Shown piece by piece: positions 1-13,300 of a stretch of DNA of 64,000 bases (its first letter is position 1; each line of letters opens with the position of its first letter). Origin of the DNA: Elmis aenea (Eukaryota; Arthropoda; Insecta; Coleoptera; Elmidae); the NCBI GenBank assembly GCA_947652605.1, contig OX393579.1, positions 2,480,001 through 2,544,000 on the forward strand, given 5' to 3'. Made by a program: the position numbers and the translations under genes. The notes beneath the pieces were generated by a model that was not told the DNA's origin, searched no databases, and was given only the letters and a program-made list of their open reading frames with translations.

Positions 1-3000
1 AAGGAACCGCTTTTTGTAACAATGTTTCTTTAAATTTTATTGATTAAAATTGTTTAGCAAAAATAATTCTTCTTTACTTCTTAATACGTTTATGTTTGTA
101 AATTTTTCATGGCAGGGTTTTAGGGTCGAATTAACATTCACCCTTTTCACTAGTCAGATATTTTTAAAGTCATGACACCTAGAAGACAACTGTGATTGAT
201 GTACGCGAATCGGATTCGTCAGTAAAAATAAATTTTGCCAAGTTGCTATCCGTAGTTGTTTTATGTGTTAAGTATAAATCAGCAGGGGTGTAAAACAGTC
301 GTTCACCTAAAACTTTTCAAAAATGTTTTTGACGTGCTATTGTACTTCCGAGACTTATTCATCATGTTCCCCATATTATTATGCGTCTGCCATTTTATTT
401 TATTTTTTATATTTTGTTTGAGTGTATTCTCCCACTTCATGAATATTGTATTGAAAATATTGTTTGTGTGGAATGCCAACCTTATATCAGTCTACAGCTC
501 TGATATTCACTCTTTGGCAATTGAAAGTTTGTTATAAATACGTTCTTTATACACCCACGTATGATATGATCGTTTTTCTTTAATGTTATTTCCTTTGTGC
601 ATATTTATTTTTACGATGCTTTTGAAAAAACTTTACAGAAATTGTATTAAATTGTTATTTTTTTTTTAAGTTCATATTACTTTATTCTTGCATTGTTTAA
701 AATTGTTTGGTTCGGCTTGTTCGTTATTTCTGCTGCAAAAACAAAACTTTTACTGTTGGTTTAGTACTCGTATGCAAAATGTTGGCATCCGTGACTGGAA
801 TATTGCATCAAGGTATAGATTATAGTGAAATAGCCCGCGCTACTGTATCTGTTTTCTTGCCACCTTGGTTCAGCATTTCCATCTAGGTATTTGTGTATAC
901 TCCCCAGAGATCTGTTTCATAAATCCGAATTCAATTTGTTGAAGCATCGTGTGTTCAACAGATTATATTTTGCATATTTTCTAGAATTTGTAAACTTTTA
1001 CAGGGCGAAACTGACTGAAAGTAACAAAAACATAAATACAAATAAGTTTGTAAGGAGCTTTGTAAAAGTTGTTTTTAATGTGTTATATTAAATGGTCTTG
1101 TACTTGAAAGCTTTGGTAACTTGTGTTGTACGGATATGTATCTAAAGCAAGACAGAAAATGTTTGTTTCATTTATTAATAGATTAGACAAGTGTTGCATC
1201 AAAGATTACATTTGCTTCCGTAACATATGGCACCCTTAAACTATTTAAAAGTTTTGAACTTATGTAAATTTCCAATTCTCCCAATTATTTTTAGACGTGT
1301 TTAGTTTTAAAATCCTGTTTATGCCCTAGTCTGCAGATAACAATTTTAATATCAATTTTAGAATGCCTTGGAGGCAAACATTTTTGAATACTATTTTGGT
1401 CTTTATGATAATTAAAAATCGATTGCAAAATTTAGTCTATGGTAACTTTTGCATACTTTTTCAGACTAATTTTTCGCTCTCTTTTATTAAACACCTTTCT
1501 TATTGCTACACACATTTATATGGGTATATAACTCATTATTTAAAATTAGTTCCGTGTTACTGAAACCACTATTTAAATTTCTGCTTATTATTACCATAAT
1601 AAGGATATCAATTTTCGGTTGATTAGGGAACTGTTTTGGGTAATTTTTTTGGCTAACCTTGTAGTCCCTATATTGATCTGTGTACATTATCTCAAAGGAA
1701 TATGAGACAGCTGTGTTAGGAGTCATTTAGACCGTTGTGGGTTTACAATATAGGTCAGGATCACCTCTCAAGTAACCACTTCATGGACCCAACAAAAGTT
1801 CCGGGAACACTTTAACCAAGATATCTGTTACCGGTGTGTGTATACTGAGCCCCGTAACGAACATTTGTTAAACTCGTTGGGGCTATCAAGATTTTTCTCG
1901 TAATGTACTTTGAAGTAACATATTCTTGAACCGGTATTCCTAAAATAATTGTTTGTCGGTAATTTACGGAAAGGTTTCAGTATGGCACAGTATAAACTAA
2001 CAGTAAGCAAACTGATTTGTAGTAGGTAACTTTCTAATATTGGAATTATTGTATTAAATAAACTCTTGCAAAATTCACCTTTTAAATAATATCTGTAATT
2101 CTTTGTCTAAACACAGCCGATATCCGCAGGAAGTTTAATCCCGAAGTAATGCCGGAATTGTAAACAATATCTTAAGCAGTATAAGTTTGGTTCGTTACTC
2201 CATACCATTGCAGAAGCGAAATCGATAAGTAATTTATACGGAATATACAATAGTATAGTTTGTGTCAGTATCTGCATGGAGCCTGAAAACAATGGTTTGT
2301 GTCAGTATCAAACAAGACCGACATAATTGAAAAATAATATCAATATTAGCAGAAGCCCTACATTTTGGCTGCTCGGTTTTTGTTAACAACTGCTAACGTT
2401 GATAACAAACAAAGATCAACTAGGTACCCGAAAATAATTGTGTTAATTTGTTTTTACAGTAGGCTGAAACCGAACATGAAAAACACGGGATGTTTTGTAA
2501 ATTTAAATACCTATAGATCCAAAAATAAATATTACTCGCATATACAAGACTTTTCTGTTTAATTTTTATATCCTAAATTTACAGAAATTAAAATTTTTGC
2601 ACTTTCAAATCGCTAGGTACTATAATAAACAATTGCATGGATTTACAATGTAAAAAATCTAGTATTAAGTAGAGTGAGACAGTTCTAGACGAAACAATTA
2701 ATCAATTAGAGAACGCTTAATTAGTTTTTAGAACTGTTGTGCACTTTACCACAGGGAATAGTCGCACAACAAAGGGGTAGAAAATAAATTCTGCTACTAA
2801 GTACATTCTAAAGTAGCAACATTACTGTGATGTCATGGTTAATTAGGTTCTCATTTTAAACAAGGCGCAGGAAGCAATACCTGTGGCAAATAAATAGTTT
2901 TATAGTTTTGGATCATAACAGCAGACATCAAGTAATTTTGTTGTGGTGCTAGTTTATTGTCGCTTTTAAATTATTTATGAAATCAATGCCAGTTAATGAC

Positions 3001-3312
3001 ACCTTCATTTTAATAGTCTTGACGAAAAACGTCAAATTTAGTAAGTCTTAATTTTTAATTAAAAACTAGTACAGCATAGGGATTTTTTTTAAAGGACTTG
3101 CTCTAATTTTATGTTTAATAATTCTGTTTCTCTTTGTTGAAAAGAAATGCTAAACCAAACTCTTTTTTTAATGTTCTCAAATCATGCACACACAAAAAAT
3201 CCTTTCAGCTGTTAATTGTGCTTTATACTTGATTTTTAATAACTTTGAATTGGAATAAACTTGTATAACCAAAAATTATGGCATGTTAATTAAAGCACAA
3301 CTATTGTTACAG
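1..3312. other. AT-rich non-coding stretch, no gene recognised
   Basis: The short open frames here have no recognisable domain, splice context or biased composition and look like chance openings in AT-rich DNA. The stretch could be intron or intergenic. No repeat family from elsewhere in the window was recognised in it. Confidence 0.5.
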
Positions 3313-3390
3313 ACACAACAGCGCAGTATGACAACCAAAGGATTCCACCCCTACTTCTTAGTGGACAACTGCAGAAATGGACGTATGTTT
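3313..3390 (+). CDS. Candidate internal exon of unknown gene
   Basis: A pyrimidine-poor but usable acceptor (TTGTTACAG) precedes this segment. Two donors follow, GTATGT at 3383 and GTGAGT at 3391. Two frames are open. The phase-0 frame includes GFHPYFLVDNCRNGRMF and ends exactly at the second donor. The other includes DNQRIPPLLLSGQLQKW and ends at the first donor. I do not recognise either peptide. Base composition is clearly higher in GC than the flanks. It could be an internal exon of the same long + strand gene that ends near 18.4 kb, but nothing in the sequence proves that link. Confidence 0.25.
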
Positions 3391-4763
3391 GTGAGTGTTT
3401 TTTTTTTTTTCATTTTATAATAATACAGGCCAAATTTCTCCTATACGACGCTTCAGGTAGCTTGCCAAACTGATTTTATGAGGAAATCTAAATAGTTGTG
3501 GTAGAAACTAACAAATAAAAACAGTTTCAACCTTTTATTAATATTTTTGTTGTTTTTAAAACTTATGTGTAAAAATACTCAAATATAGGTACCTATGCAT
3601 TGATTTTTATTTTTGTCATAACTTCCGACTGTTAAATTTAATTCGTTAGCAATTTTTAACCTTTGGTAATGGAATAGAAATTGCAAAATAAAGTAGAAAT
3701 GGTGTGAAGTAAAAGAAATTTGGCCAGTACATTTTTTTAAAGTCTCCTTTGGTATAAAATGTGAGTTTCTTTTATTTAATCTTGTGCCACAAATTTCATT
3801 ATTAAAGCGTTTTAGTTTTTTCACGAATTATGCTTCTGAATTTAGGGTTTGCATCATCTAGGAAAATTTTCAGTAACTATGAACGTTTGAATAGTTTTTG
3901 GTTTAATTTTTAGTTTTCAAAACTTATTTTTAATCAGGCAATTAGTTGTTTAGGAAATTTTGATTGATTCAACTACTACACAACTAAAAGGCAGCAAAAT
4001 ACCCAAGGGCTGTAATAATATAACGTGGTTTTTACATATGCATTTGCAGTAGGCTTGTTTGAGCAATTTCACTCGCAAAATTAATTTCTTTAAACGATTT
4101 TCAGACAGATTTTTTGCATTTTCGAACATTCTATTTATAGCTATCCCTCCAACGTAACTCCTGTTAAAGATGATTAGGAAAAAACTCAAAGCGTTCCTTT
4201 TAAAACGTACAAAAAAGTGCTGAAAGCTAAAACTATGTACCTATGAACTTCAAAGTCTGCAAGTAAAAAAAGATTCGTTTGATGAATGTGGGATTCATCC
4301 GAAAGATACTTTAATTTAAATTATTTCGTTAGACGTTCCGTTGCATAATTAAAGTAAGCAATCTAGCTTAATGTAAAATATTGTTCTGTTTAAAAAAAAG
4401 GCTATTAACTGAAGCAGAGCAAGTTTTTGCCATTTTTGTTGCTTAATAATTTAAGAGCATCTTTATATTATGTTTTTGTCGGTTCTTTTATGAAATGCTG
4501 CTCGGGGGTTGGGCCAAAGAGGTTAATGTCCTGTTTTTATTTAATTATGTAAAGTAAATGATTTATTTCATTTAAAATTTTGTGCGCAATTAAAACCTTT
4601 TACAGTGAGTTAAAATAAAATAAAAAATTAATACTTTAGTTATATAAGTCATACTTTTATTATTATAAATAAATTTAAACTATGTCACACATCATTTTTG
4701 TTAGGGATATCTTGTATAAATGCAAGACAAGTTTTTTTTTTAAGTATAAATCTTATTTGTTTA
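3391..4763. other. AT-rich non-coding stretch
   Basis: I see no exon, RNA gene or repeat that I can support. Open frames on both strands are short and have no recognisable similarity. Confidence 0.5.
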
Positions 4764-5652
4764 TACAGGGTGGGGCACGGGAATCGACTGTTTTTAAATT
4801 GATAAGTACTCGGCCATTAAGAAAGGTAGCGTCGTGTGACAGGTGTCATTTAATTCCTTAGCTCAAAGTATTTTATATCAACTAACATGGAGCCGTGGAC
4901 ACTAGAGCACCGCGGTTCAGCGCGAGTTTCGCCTCAGATTCAATATTTATAAAAATGACTATGTTCCCGCTCATGACACAATTTTACGTTGGGCAAACAA
5001 TCTTCGAACAAGAGGCCCAATGATGAAAAAGAATCCGCCCGGCCCCCGACGTACTATGCGTACTCCAGAGAACGTGGAAAGAGTCAGACAAGCGGAACTG
5101 CGAAGCCCAGGCCGCTCTGCTCGAAGAAATTCAGCTGCACTCACATCAGCAATCGTACTGTAAGACGGATTTTGTATGGTGAACTACGTTTCCATTCATA
5201 GAAACAAGCGGTTGTGCAGAAATTGAATGTAAGGGATTACCCTCAACGATTGCTTTTGCACAGGAAATGCTTGCACTCTTCGAGCAAAATGAAGACATGA
5301 GCGATGGTCCATTTCCACTTTAATGGGGCCGTCAACAGACAAAATTGTCGGTATGGGGCTGCTGAAAATCCGCGACAATTACACGAAAAACCGCTGCATA
5401 GCCCGAAGGTGGCAAAGTTTACCCAACGTAAAATTGTGTCATGAGCGGGAACAGAGTCATTTCTATGAATATTGAATCTGCGGCGAAACTCGCGCTGAAC
5501 CGCGGTGCTCTAGTGTCCACGGCTCCATGTTAGTTGATAATAAAATGCTTTGAGCTAAGGAATTAAATGACACCTGTCACACGACGCTACCTTTCTTAAT
5601 GGCCGAGTACTAATCAATTAAAAAACAGTCGGTTCCCATGCCCCACCCTGTA
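4764..5652 (+). mobile_element. Foldback Tc1/mariner-superfamily element
   Basis: The element is bounded by TA dinucleotides at 4764-4765 and 5651-5652, and its outer ends read CAGGGTGGGGCA, as in a TA-targeting Tc1/mariner element. The left ~228 bp (to about 4993) reappear as a nearly identical reverse complement from about 5424 to 5650, with only scattered mismatches. The inverted copy therefore includes the start of the transposase frame as well as the terminal repeat. Between the arms lies a broken transposase segment. The product is a long foldback that cannot code for its own movement but keeps both ends. It probably arose by internal deletion plus an inverted duplication of the 5' end. 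Confidence 0.85.
4887..5410 (+). pseudogene. Tc1/mariner-like transposase remnant
   Basis: From the ATG at 4887 the reading frame resembles the N-terminus of insect Tc1/mariner-type transposases: MEPWTLEHR, then after a gap TILRWANNLRTRGPMMKK, the basic linker PPGRPRTMRTPENVERVR and, in another frame, SNRTVRRILYGELRFHS of the second helix-turn-helix. Further pieces (RDYPQRLLLH) are followed by material close to the start of the catalytic domain in shifted frames. The catalytic acidic residues of the DDE domain are not all present, and the reading frame changes several times. It is a dead fragment of a protein usually around 350 residues. Confidence 0.75.
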
Positions 5653-8600
5653 TGACTAAAAAGTTGCTACTTACGAGGATATAATTGTCTACAAGACATC
5701 GTTTACAAGTGATCTTTGTTTAAACTTATTTATAGTAAGCACAAATACAATTCATTTTATTTTATTTTATGTAAAATGAGTTGTGCACTTTTCAACTTTT
5801 TAAATATCGTCTAGCCTAAAATGATATTATTTTTTTGTAGGTTGTAACCAATATTTTATGAGTATTATTAAAAAATATTAGTTTTTAGATTGGAAAATCT
5901 TAAGGCAATTGCTTCATTATAATTATTATTCACAATAATTGTCATCTATTTTTCTTGCAAATTAATTTTTTAATGTTGTCCAATCTCATAGCAACGTAAA
6001 TTTTTTTCTTTTTTAAATATTAACCTATAACTAAAGCAATTCGCAAATACCCAGTCAATAAGAAACAACCCTTGCTTTTTTTTAGGCGCAGTAAAAGCTA
6101 TAAATTTTTATTTGTCAAGGCCAAGCGTGAAATTGTTCATACGATATTTTATTTTACTATTGTGGGGACACCTCTCAACTGAAAGTCGAAATAAAATACG
6201 AGATTTTTCCGAGATATAAAAATGACGGACTGCCTCATTTATTTTCTTTTGTGTCATCTCTATTGACTGTAATTTATTTCCTTAGCGGTTTGTAATCTCT
6301 GCCCGACTAAGTTTTATTGTGTTTCTTATAAAATGTTTGCGCCAAACAACCGGATCAATAGAATTTGGCGCGTGGAAATACTAATTGATTTTCGCGACAG
6401 ACATTTAATAGACTCAAGTGCAGAATTTTTTAAAATTAAAATGAAAATTCATATCTCCAATTTTAAATTATATATAAAATTCTAAAATATGCGGTGTTTA
6501 TAAGAACTTAATCAAAGATGTCTAGAGAATGATTGCAAAATTTTCGTATGCAATATTGACACCAACTTTTGATTTTCAAATGCAATACCCTGTATATTAT
6601 TACATTTTTAGAATCTCTTGATCTGTTTTAGTAACTTTTGTAAAACGTTTATTGTAGCTAAAGTCATGGTTTTTAATTTATTTGCATGTAATTAAATCTT
6701 TGGTTTTAATTAAGGCAGCAAAGAAAGCCAACGAGACAAAATATAAATACAACAAAAATCTTTTTTGCTTGAACCTTAACCCTTTGTATCGCTATCCAAG
6801 GCAGAGAATAAATTCTTTAGAAAGTTTTCGTAGCAGAAGTTTCAATTAACAATTTTTTACCTTTATATATTTTTATAATAATCGTTAATGAAAGTTAAAA
6901 GTGATTTTGAGCGCGTAAGAGCATGTGAAACTCATTGTATGCAACACATTGCCCGTTTTATTCTTGAACCAAGATACTTCCCACAATTTAATTACCAACT
7001 TTGTATATTAAAGGACTCTGCAACTAATCTACAAGTTTATAAATCAGATATTTTACCTGCGTCTACGCCCACTATGTCCTGCAAATCCCCCAAAAGGAAG
7101 TTATGTACAGGCTAAACCTCAAGTATTTTGATGTATAATGCATATTTGATTAGGCTGGAACTTTATTCAATGAATTAATAATTAGGATTTATGTTGTTAG
7201 ATATCGAATCATAAAAAAAGCATACAAAGTTCATGACAGTCCCTAGTTGCATAATCGTATTTTTTTTTTCCACTATACAGGGTGTTGTATTTCCGCGTAC
7301 CAGTAACGTTAATACTTAATAACATCTTTATCGTTAATTAAATAAACTGGGGGTAAATAATTGTTATTATGAGTGTAAATTTTATGTGTATGAAGTATTT
7401 TAAGCAACTGCTCTAGTAAAAAATTGTTTTTCCCCCAGAACTGGCCTTGATTTTAAAAATATCTCTTTGTTTTTAACTTGAACTTGATTCTGTTGCAATT
7501 CCTTATAATGCCAGTGCACTCTCGGGAAATTTGAATGCCCGGACATTACAATAATAGTCCTCCAGCAAATATAATAATGTCAAGTACGATAAGAGTCTAG
7601 ACAATATTAGCAAGCAATTACTCTTCATTTCTGAAACCAACTTAAACGCTAGAACTGTGATAATTGTAGCTATTAATCTAAATCATTAAGTTACATTTGT
7701 TTCAGACAATCTTGACAGTTTTGCAGATAGCTGCTAAGGTTAAAACGCGTAGTATATCTAATATCTTTCTATTAAATAACCAACAAAATGTAATTTACAT
7801 TTGTCAAAGCTATAACTCTGCTTTTAAATTTTCTGCAATCATAAATTCGAATTTAAATTTTATTTAAAGTTATGCGTTTGATAATAGTTCATAATTCACA
7901 AGTATATTTCAGATTCATGCAATCCTTGAAACATTAATCAATGCCGAATTGTTCGTCTTCTGGGATGCAAAACATTTATTTTGCTTTATATTTCCATGTA
8001 TAATTTATATTAGATAAGAAGAATTATGTGACTAAAATTAATTCAAAATTTTTCATTGTTAGAGATAAAAATATATTAAACACAAAATGTTCAATGGATT
8101 TTGTTATAATATAGAATTTTATGAATCAATATATTTGTGAACTGTGCAAATGTAATCGTATTTAACATTATTTTGTGTTTTAACTTATACTTCGTTTGTC
8201 ATGCAAGTACTAAGGGTGTTGTGTATTTGCACGTTTGCAATTCGTTTTAAATTTAAACAAAAAACAGCGAAGATGCTGTTTGTCACTTAACTCAAGACAA
8301 CAGCAAGAGAACAACAATGAAAAACGCCTCGTAAATAATCACAATAGCTCCGTATATAAACTTAAGTTAAATAGAATAACAGCGTTAGTTTAAATAAAAC
8401 TACATCATTTCAAAATAAACATTTTCGCGAGACAAATTGGACGTTAATTTTATGTTTTGAAAAATCTTAGTTTCCACCTAGAATCTCCTTAATTATCTTT
8501 GTAAACAAGCTTCAATAATTAAATATGATTTATGTAAGGTCAGAAGCTAATTGGGTGGGTGAATATCTTGGGGGTTGATGATAATTTACGATAGTTCTGG

Positions 8601-8789
8601 AAACTGGAACTCTATGCCTTAAAACTTTGAAAACTATACCAAGGCTACGACACATTAGCACACATCTTAACGCTTTTCGTTTAAAGGTTAATCGCTACAA
8701 AATTGTTACTTAGAATTAATTATTTTAGAGTTTTAATTATCACTTTGTAAATTTTCCCCATTTTATGGTATGATTAGCCATAATATATG
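5653..8789. other. AT-rich non-coding stretch with one TE end
   Basis: I see no gene. Near 7276 the text TATACAGGGTGTTGTATT followed by TCCGCGTACCAGT looks like the terminus of a DNA transposon. A related copy (TATACAGAGTGTTTCG, then CCGTGTACCAGT) sits near 12640. The remainder shows no feature that I can support. Confidence 0.4.
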
Positions 8790-10330
8790 TGTTGAATTTT
8801 TATTTTTTCGAAAACAAATAAAAATCGATATTACTCGAGAAGTATCAATTTTAGGTATAGGACATGCTTAATGTTTTTCAAAGGCAATTGAATTTCCTAC
8901 AAGAAAACGTAAACATATACACAGTGTTGTATTTTAAATAACAAGGTCGGATGTCGGTTCTCGAAAACTAAACACCCTGTATATTTAAAAATAATTCAGA
9001 ACTATGCAGCTTGGGTTGCCAACCAACTTTTGTATTTAAAACTTTTTCCTATCTGCTCTAATAACGGACATATTAATTTATTTGTATTGCCATATTAAAA
9101 TACCCGGCACCTCCACCATTTTGTAATATAAAATATTAAATTCGTAATAACTCGTGAAATATTGAGTTTAGGTATAGGACATGCTTAATGTTTTTTAACG
9201 ACAATTCAATTTTCTACCAGAAAACGTAAAAATATACAGGGTGTTGTATTTAAAATAACAAAGTTGCATGTTGGTTCTCGAAAACGGAACACTCTGTATA
9301 TTTAAAAATTATGCAGGTTTATGCAGTTTGTGATGCCAAACAGCTTTTGTATTTAAAGTTTTTTCGTAGCTTGTCTTAGAACAGAGATATTAATTTATTT
9401 GTATTGCCATATTAAAATACCCGGCACCTCCACCATTTTGAAAAATAAATTATTAAAATTGAAATAACTCAAGAAATATTGATTTTAGGTATAGGACATG
9501 CTAAATGTTATTTGTAGGCAATTTAATTTTCTACAAGAAAACGTAAAAATATACAGGGTGTTGTATTTAAACTAACAAAGTTGCATGTCGGTTCCAGAAA
9601 ACCAAACACTCTGTATATTTAAAAATTATGCAGGTTTATGCAGTTCGTGATGCCAAACAACTTTTGTATTTAAAGCTTTTTCGTAGCTTGTCTTAGAACA
9701 GAGATATTAATTTATTTGTATTGCCATATTAAAATACCCGGCACCTCCACCATTTTGAAAAATAAATTATTAAAATTGAAATAACTCAAGAAATATACAG
9801 GGTGTTGTATTTAAACTAACATAGTTGCATGTCGGTTCCAGAAAACCAAACACTCTGTGTATTTAAAAATTATGCAGGTTTATGCAGTTTGTGATGGTAA
9901 AAAACTTTTGTATTTAAAACTTTTTTGTATCTACTCTAATAACGACGCTATAAAATAAATAAAATACGCTCCCAAACATGGCAACTGTTGGGAAAGTAGC
10001 GGTTGTTAAAAGGAGACGTTTTCGGAGCAGCTACCGCTCCGCAAACTGTTGGGAAAGTAGCGGTTGTTAAAAGGAGACGTTTTCGGAGCAGCTACCGCTG
10101 AATGCGACCAATAACTCGAGAAATATTAACTTTAGGTATAGGACATGCTTAATAATTTTTAAAACAAGAAAACGTAACAATATACAGGGTGTTGTATTTA
10201 AATTAACAAAGTTGCATGTCAGTTCTCGAAAACCAAACACTCTGTATATTTAAAAATTAATCAACTATGCAGCTTGGGCTGCCAACCAACTTTTGTATTT
10301 AAAACTTTTTTCTATCCACTGTAATAACAG
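8790..10330 (+). repeat. Tandem array of ~315 bp complex repeat, 5 units
   Basis: Units carry in order: an AATAACTCGAGAAATATT-like start, TAGGTATAGGACATGCT, an ATACAGGGTGTTGTATTT box, CATGTCGGTTCTCGAAAAC, AACACTCTGTATATTTAAAA, GATGCCAAACAACTTTTG and CCCGGCACCTCCACCATTT. The TAGGTATAGGACATGCT box occurs near 8853, 9168, 9487 and 10133, a period of about 315 bp. The unit starting near 9774 has lost that box, and the last unit is interrupted by a 61 bp-period duplication. Each unit has inward-facing ACAGGGTGTTG and CACTCTGTATA segments, like the ends of a small TA-type transposon. The array may derive from tandem amplification of a non-autonomous element. A second array of the same family is at 32.6 kb. 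Confidence 0.85.
9983..10099 (+). repeat. Exact 56 bp duplication, 61 bp period
   Basis: Two identical 56 bp copies (9983-10038 and 10044-10099) are separated by CCGCA. Each copy starts AACTGTTGGGAAAGTAGCGG and ends GGAGCAGCTACCGCT, so AGCGGT and ACCGCT can pair across the unit. GC content is much higher than in the surrounding array. The sequence identity implies a recent event. Confidence 0.85.
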
Positions 10331-13300
10331 ACATATTAATTAATAAGTCGGATGACGGTTTTCTATATACTAAATCTAAAACAATGCTGTTAAAGTATAG
10401 GTAGATCACTCCAAAAATAAAAGTTTTAATCATTATTTTTCTGTGCATTTTTATGCGTCTACAATTTCTTACTGTTTCCGCAGTTATTTGATTATAGCAA
10501 GTTTTTCCGGTAAATGCTGTTGGCGTAATGCCCCCATGTTTAGTTTTTAAAACTTTTGAATGTTAAGTTGTCCATGTTTTCGGTGTTAAATAGGGGATGT
10601 GAATGGCAAATGTGTGTTTCACAGCCCACGCCTTTATATCCACATTGTTCCGCTCGTGGTATAAAATGGATAGAACTTTAGACATAAGACATCCATATAC
10701 GTCACAGTTTGATTGATGATACAGCCGTTGAAACCCGCATCGAATCGGAGGCTATAGAATTGTAATATGCCCTCAAACGATGTAAAACCGAGTGTCGCTA
10801 ATTTTAGCTCCGATTTGTGTGAAATACTATAAAAATTTTAAAATTAACAAAGGTCGGCTTACTGCTAGTATCAAAATGCCTCTAAGTAACGTCATTTTTC
10901 GCAAAATAAAATAAACGTGTCACTTGTAAAAAAAAAAAAAGTTAATATTTTATAGGATATACAGTTCACCATTAATGAATAAATTAGTTGACTGGTCACA
11001 TTTTAAAAATTAAGTTCGCTATGTCGTTTAAAACACGGCCATACGGTCAAAGACTTTGCTTCAACTCTAAATACCAAATTTTAAAGTTTTACTAGAATTA
11101 CTGACGTTTAAGTAAACCCATTTGTGTTATTATTTAGTGCGGTTCTAAATTTCTAATACGTTTTAATTGGGGTAAAATTAAATTTAAAAAACAATTCTTC
11201 CTTTTGCGTTTGCTAAAAATAGAAATTACGTTTATTTTTCGTATAAAATTATCACTGAATAAGGCTTTAGAAAAGTTTCAACTTGCTGTCTGCCACTTTT
11301 TTTTATCAATGAAACTTTGAATACAAGAGCTCTATCGATTCCGAAGCCTTTTACGTCGGTTATAGTGTGATATTTACTGGATCGATATAATAAAAATAAC
11401 TTGAAATTATAATGAAGCTAGTAGGAGGTTAAAGGTATAAATTATAAAAATGAATACAGTGAATATACAAGAATAAATTGTTTGAAAGTTGTAGCGAACT
11501 ACTGGAAAAATTAACAATTGAAAACCTAAATTAATCATAAGTTTATCTTTTTGCAATCCATAACGCTAACATATGTGTGTCATAAATAATTCAATGTGGC
11601 CAAAGCTTTAGTTCAAACAATTTCTAAGACGTTCATGGATGGGGTAGTAGATTTTTTAGACGGTAAATAACTTTAAAAATTAAAAATTACTTAGTTTTTT
11701 ATTTGTAAAGGATTTCTTTGAGGATTTTAAATTTTATAGGTTATTAATATTTAATAGTTAATAAACTAAGGTTATCTTTCTTAACTAATTATAATATTTT
11801 TTAAATTATTACCAACCTTTAGCGGAGTTATCTACTTTGTTTATAAAGAATAATTATCATACCACATACACTTACCATAAGAAGTGCATGTACCTTAGGA
11901 AACTCTTAAGCTTGCTAATTTAAAATGCAAAGAATAATTTATTATTACACGCAAACAAGAAATACGTTGTTAACTTTAAGATTTTATTTCCCTTCCTGAA
12001 TAATTAAATTAAATACATACATTTAACATAAAGGCCTTTTACTTACATGACTATAATTGCTTCGCCGTTGTAAATTAAGTTTTTTATTTCCAAGAATCAT
12101 AACTACAACATATGCCACTAAGAAGTTTATACAGTAAGGTTAGTTTTATTTCTTGTAGCTGAAAAGTTTAGCCCTTGCAACAAACTTGAATCACTTAACT
12201 AAGTTAGTGTATCTTATAGTTCTTGAAATCCCAACCAACAATCTAAGAAGTAAAATGGTAGATTAAATCACATTTTAAATCGTAATTTTTACGAATTTAA
12301 GACCATACATCAATATTTACGTCATGGATAACGTGTATAAAAATATTTAAGCTATTTGCTTTAGTTACGTTTTTAATTTCTCGTGGAAAAAGTTCAGATA
12401 TTGTAAAACATCCTGTATATTTTATATTTCGTTGCTGATCGAGATTTCTGTGAAAAACATGTAAGATTTTTGTACCTAAAATCAACCGCTAATACATAAA
12501 TAAACATTCTCCACAAATGTTACATTTTTGAAGACTAATATTTTCATAGTTTCGTTACTAATAGAGATACAAAAAAATGTTTACTACAAAACTTGTTCAC
12601 TATCATTAGTAGCATAACCTGAAATAATTTTAACTATACAGAGTGTTTCGTTTCCGTGTACCAGTATGTAAATTTGTTAGTTTATATAATACCCTTTTTG
12701 CTTTCTAGATTCTTAACAAACTAACTTCAGTAAAGGAAAGATTTTTTACTTTTAATTAATATCAGGGGAAACAAAACACACTTGTAATACTAATTTTGAC
12801 GCAAGATTTTGCACCAAATCTGTTCTTGTTATAAAGTTTTTCAATAGCTTAACTAATTTGAATTCTACATTTTTGCAAAAAGTATTTCGATTTATAATTA
12901 TGCAACTGATTAGACTACGTTATACCGTACACCAATTTATACATCCCCATATATACTTACGTATAAATTTTCAATATTTCCAATACCTAAAACAAATTAT
13001 TTGTACGTAGACACGAATAATTATAAAATGCCCTTAAACTTAACTTATCAAAAATATTTACATGCACGTAATTAATTACAAGAAATTCCCTAAACCTTTT
13101 CAGTAAATAACTTCAGCGAAAACAAACTCAGAATTACGTAGTAATACGGTTTCGAATTTAATTTAAACTCGTCCATGAGTTTTGAAACTCAAACAAGAAA
13201 AATATAATTTAAAATGCTCTCGGGCTGTATTCCATTAAGCAAAATGCAGTTCGCAACAATTTTTAAACATTTACATTTAAGTTGACAGTAAACAATTTGC

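Noticed and set aside
4989..5201. 70-residue + strand ORF MGKQSSNKRPNDEKESARPP
   Set aside because: Most of it is an out-of-frame reading of the transposase remnant. Only its last residues are in the transposase frame.
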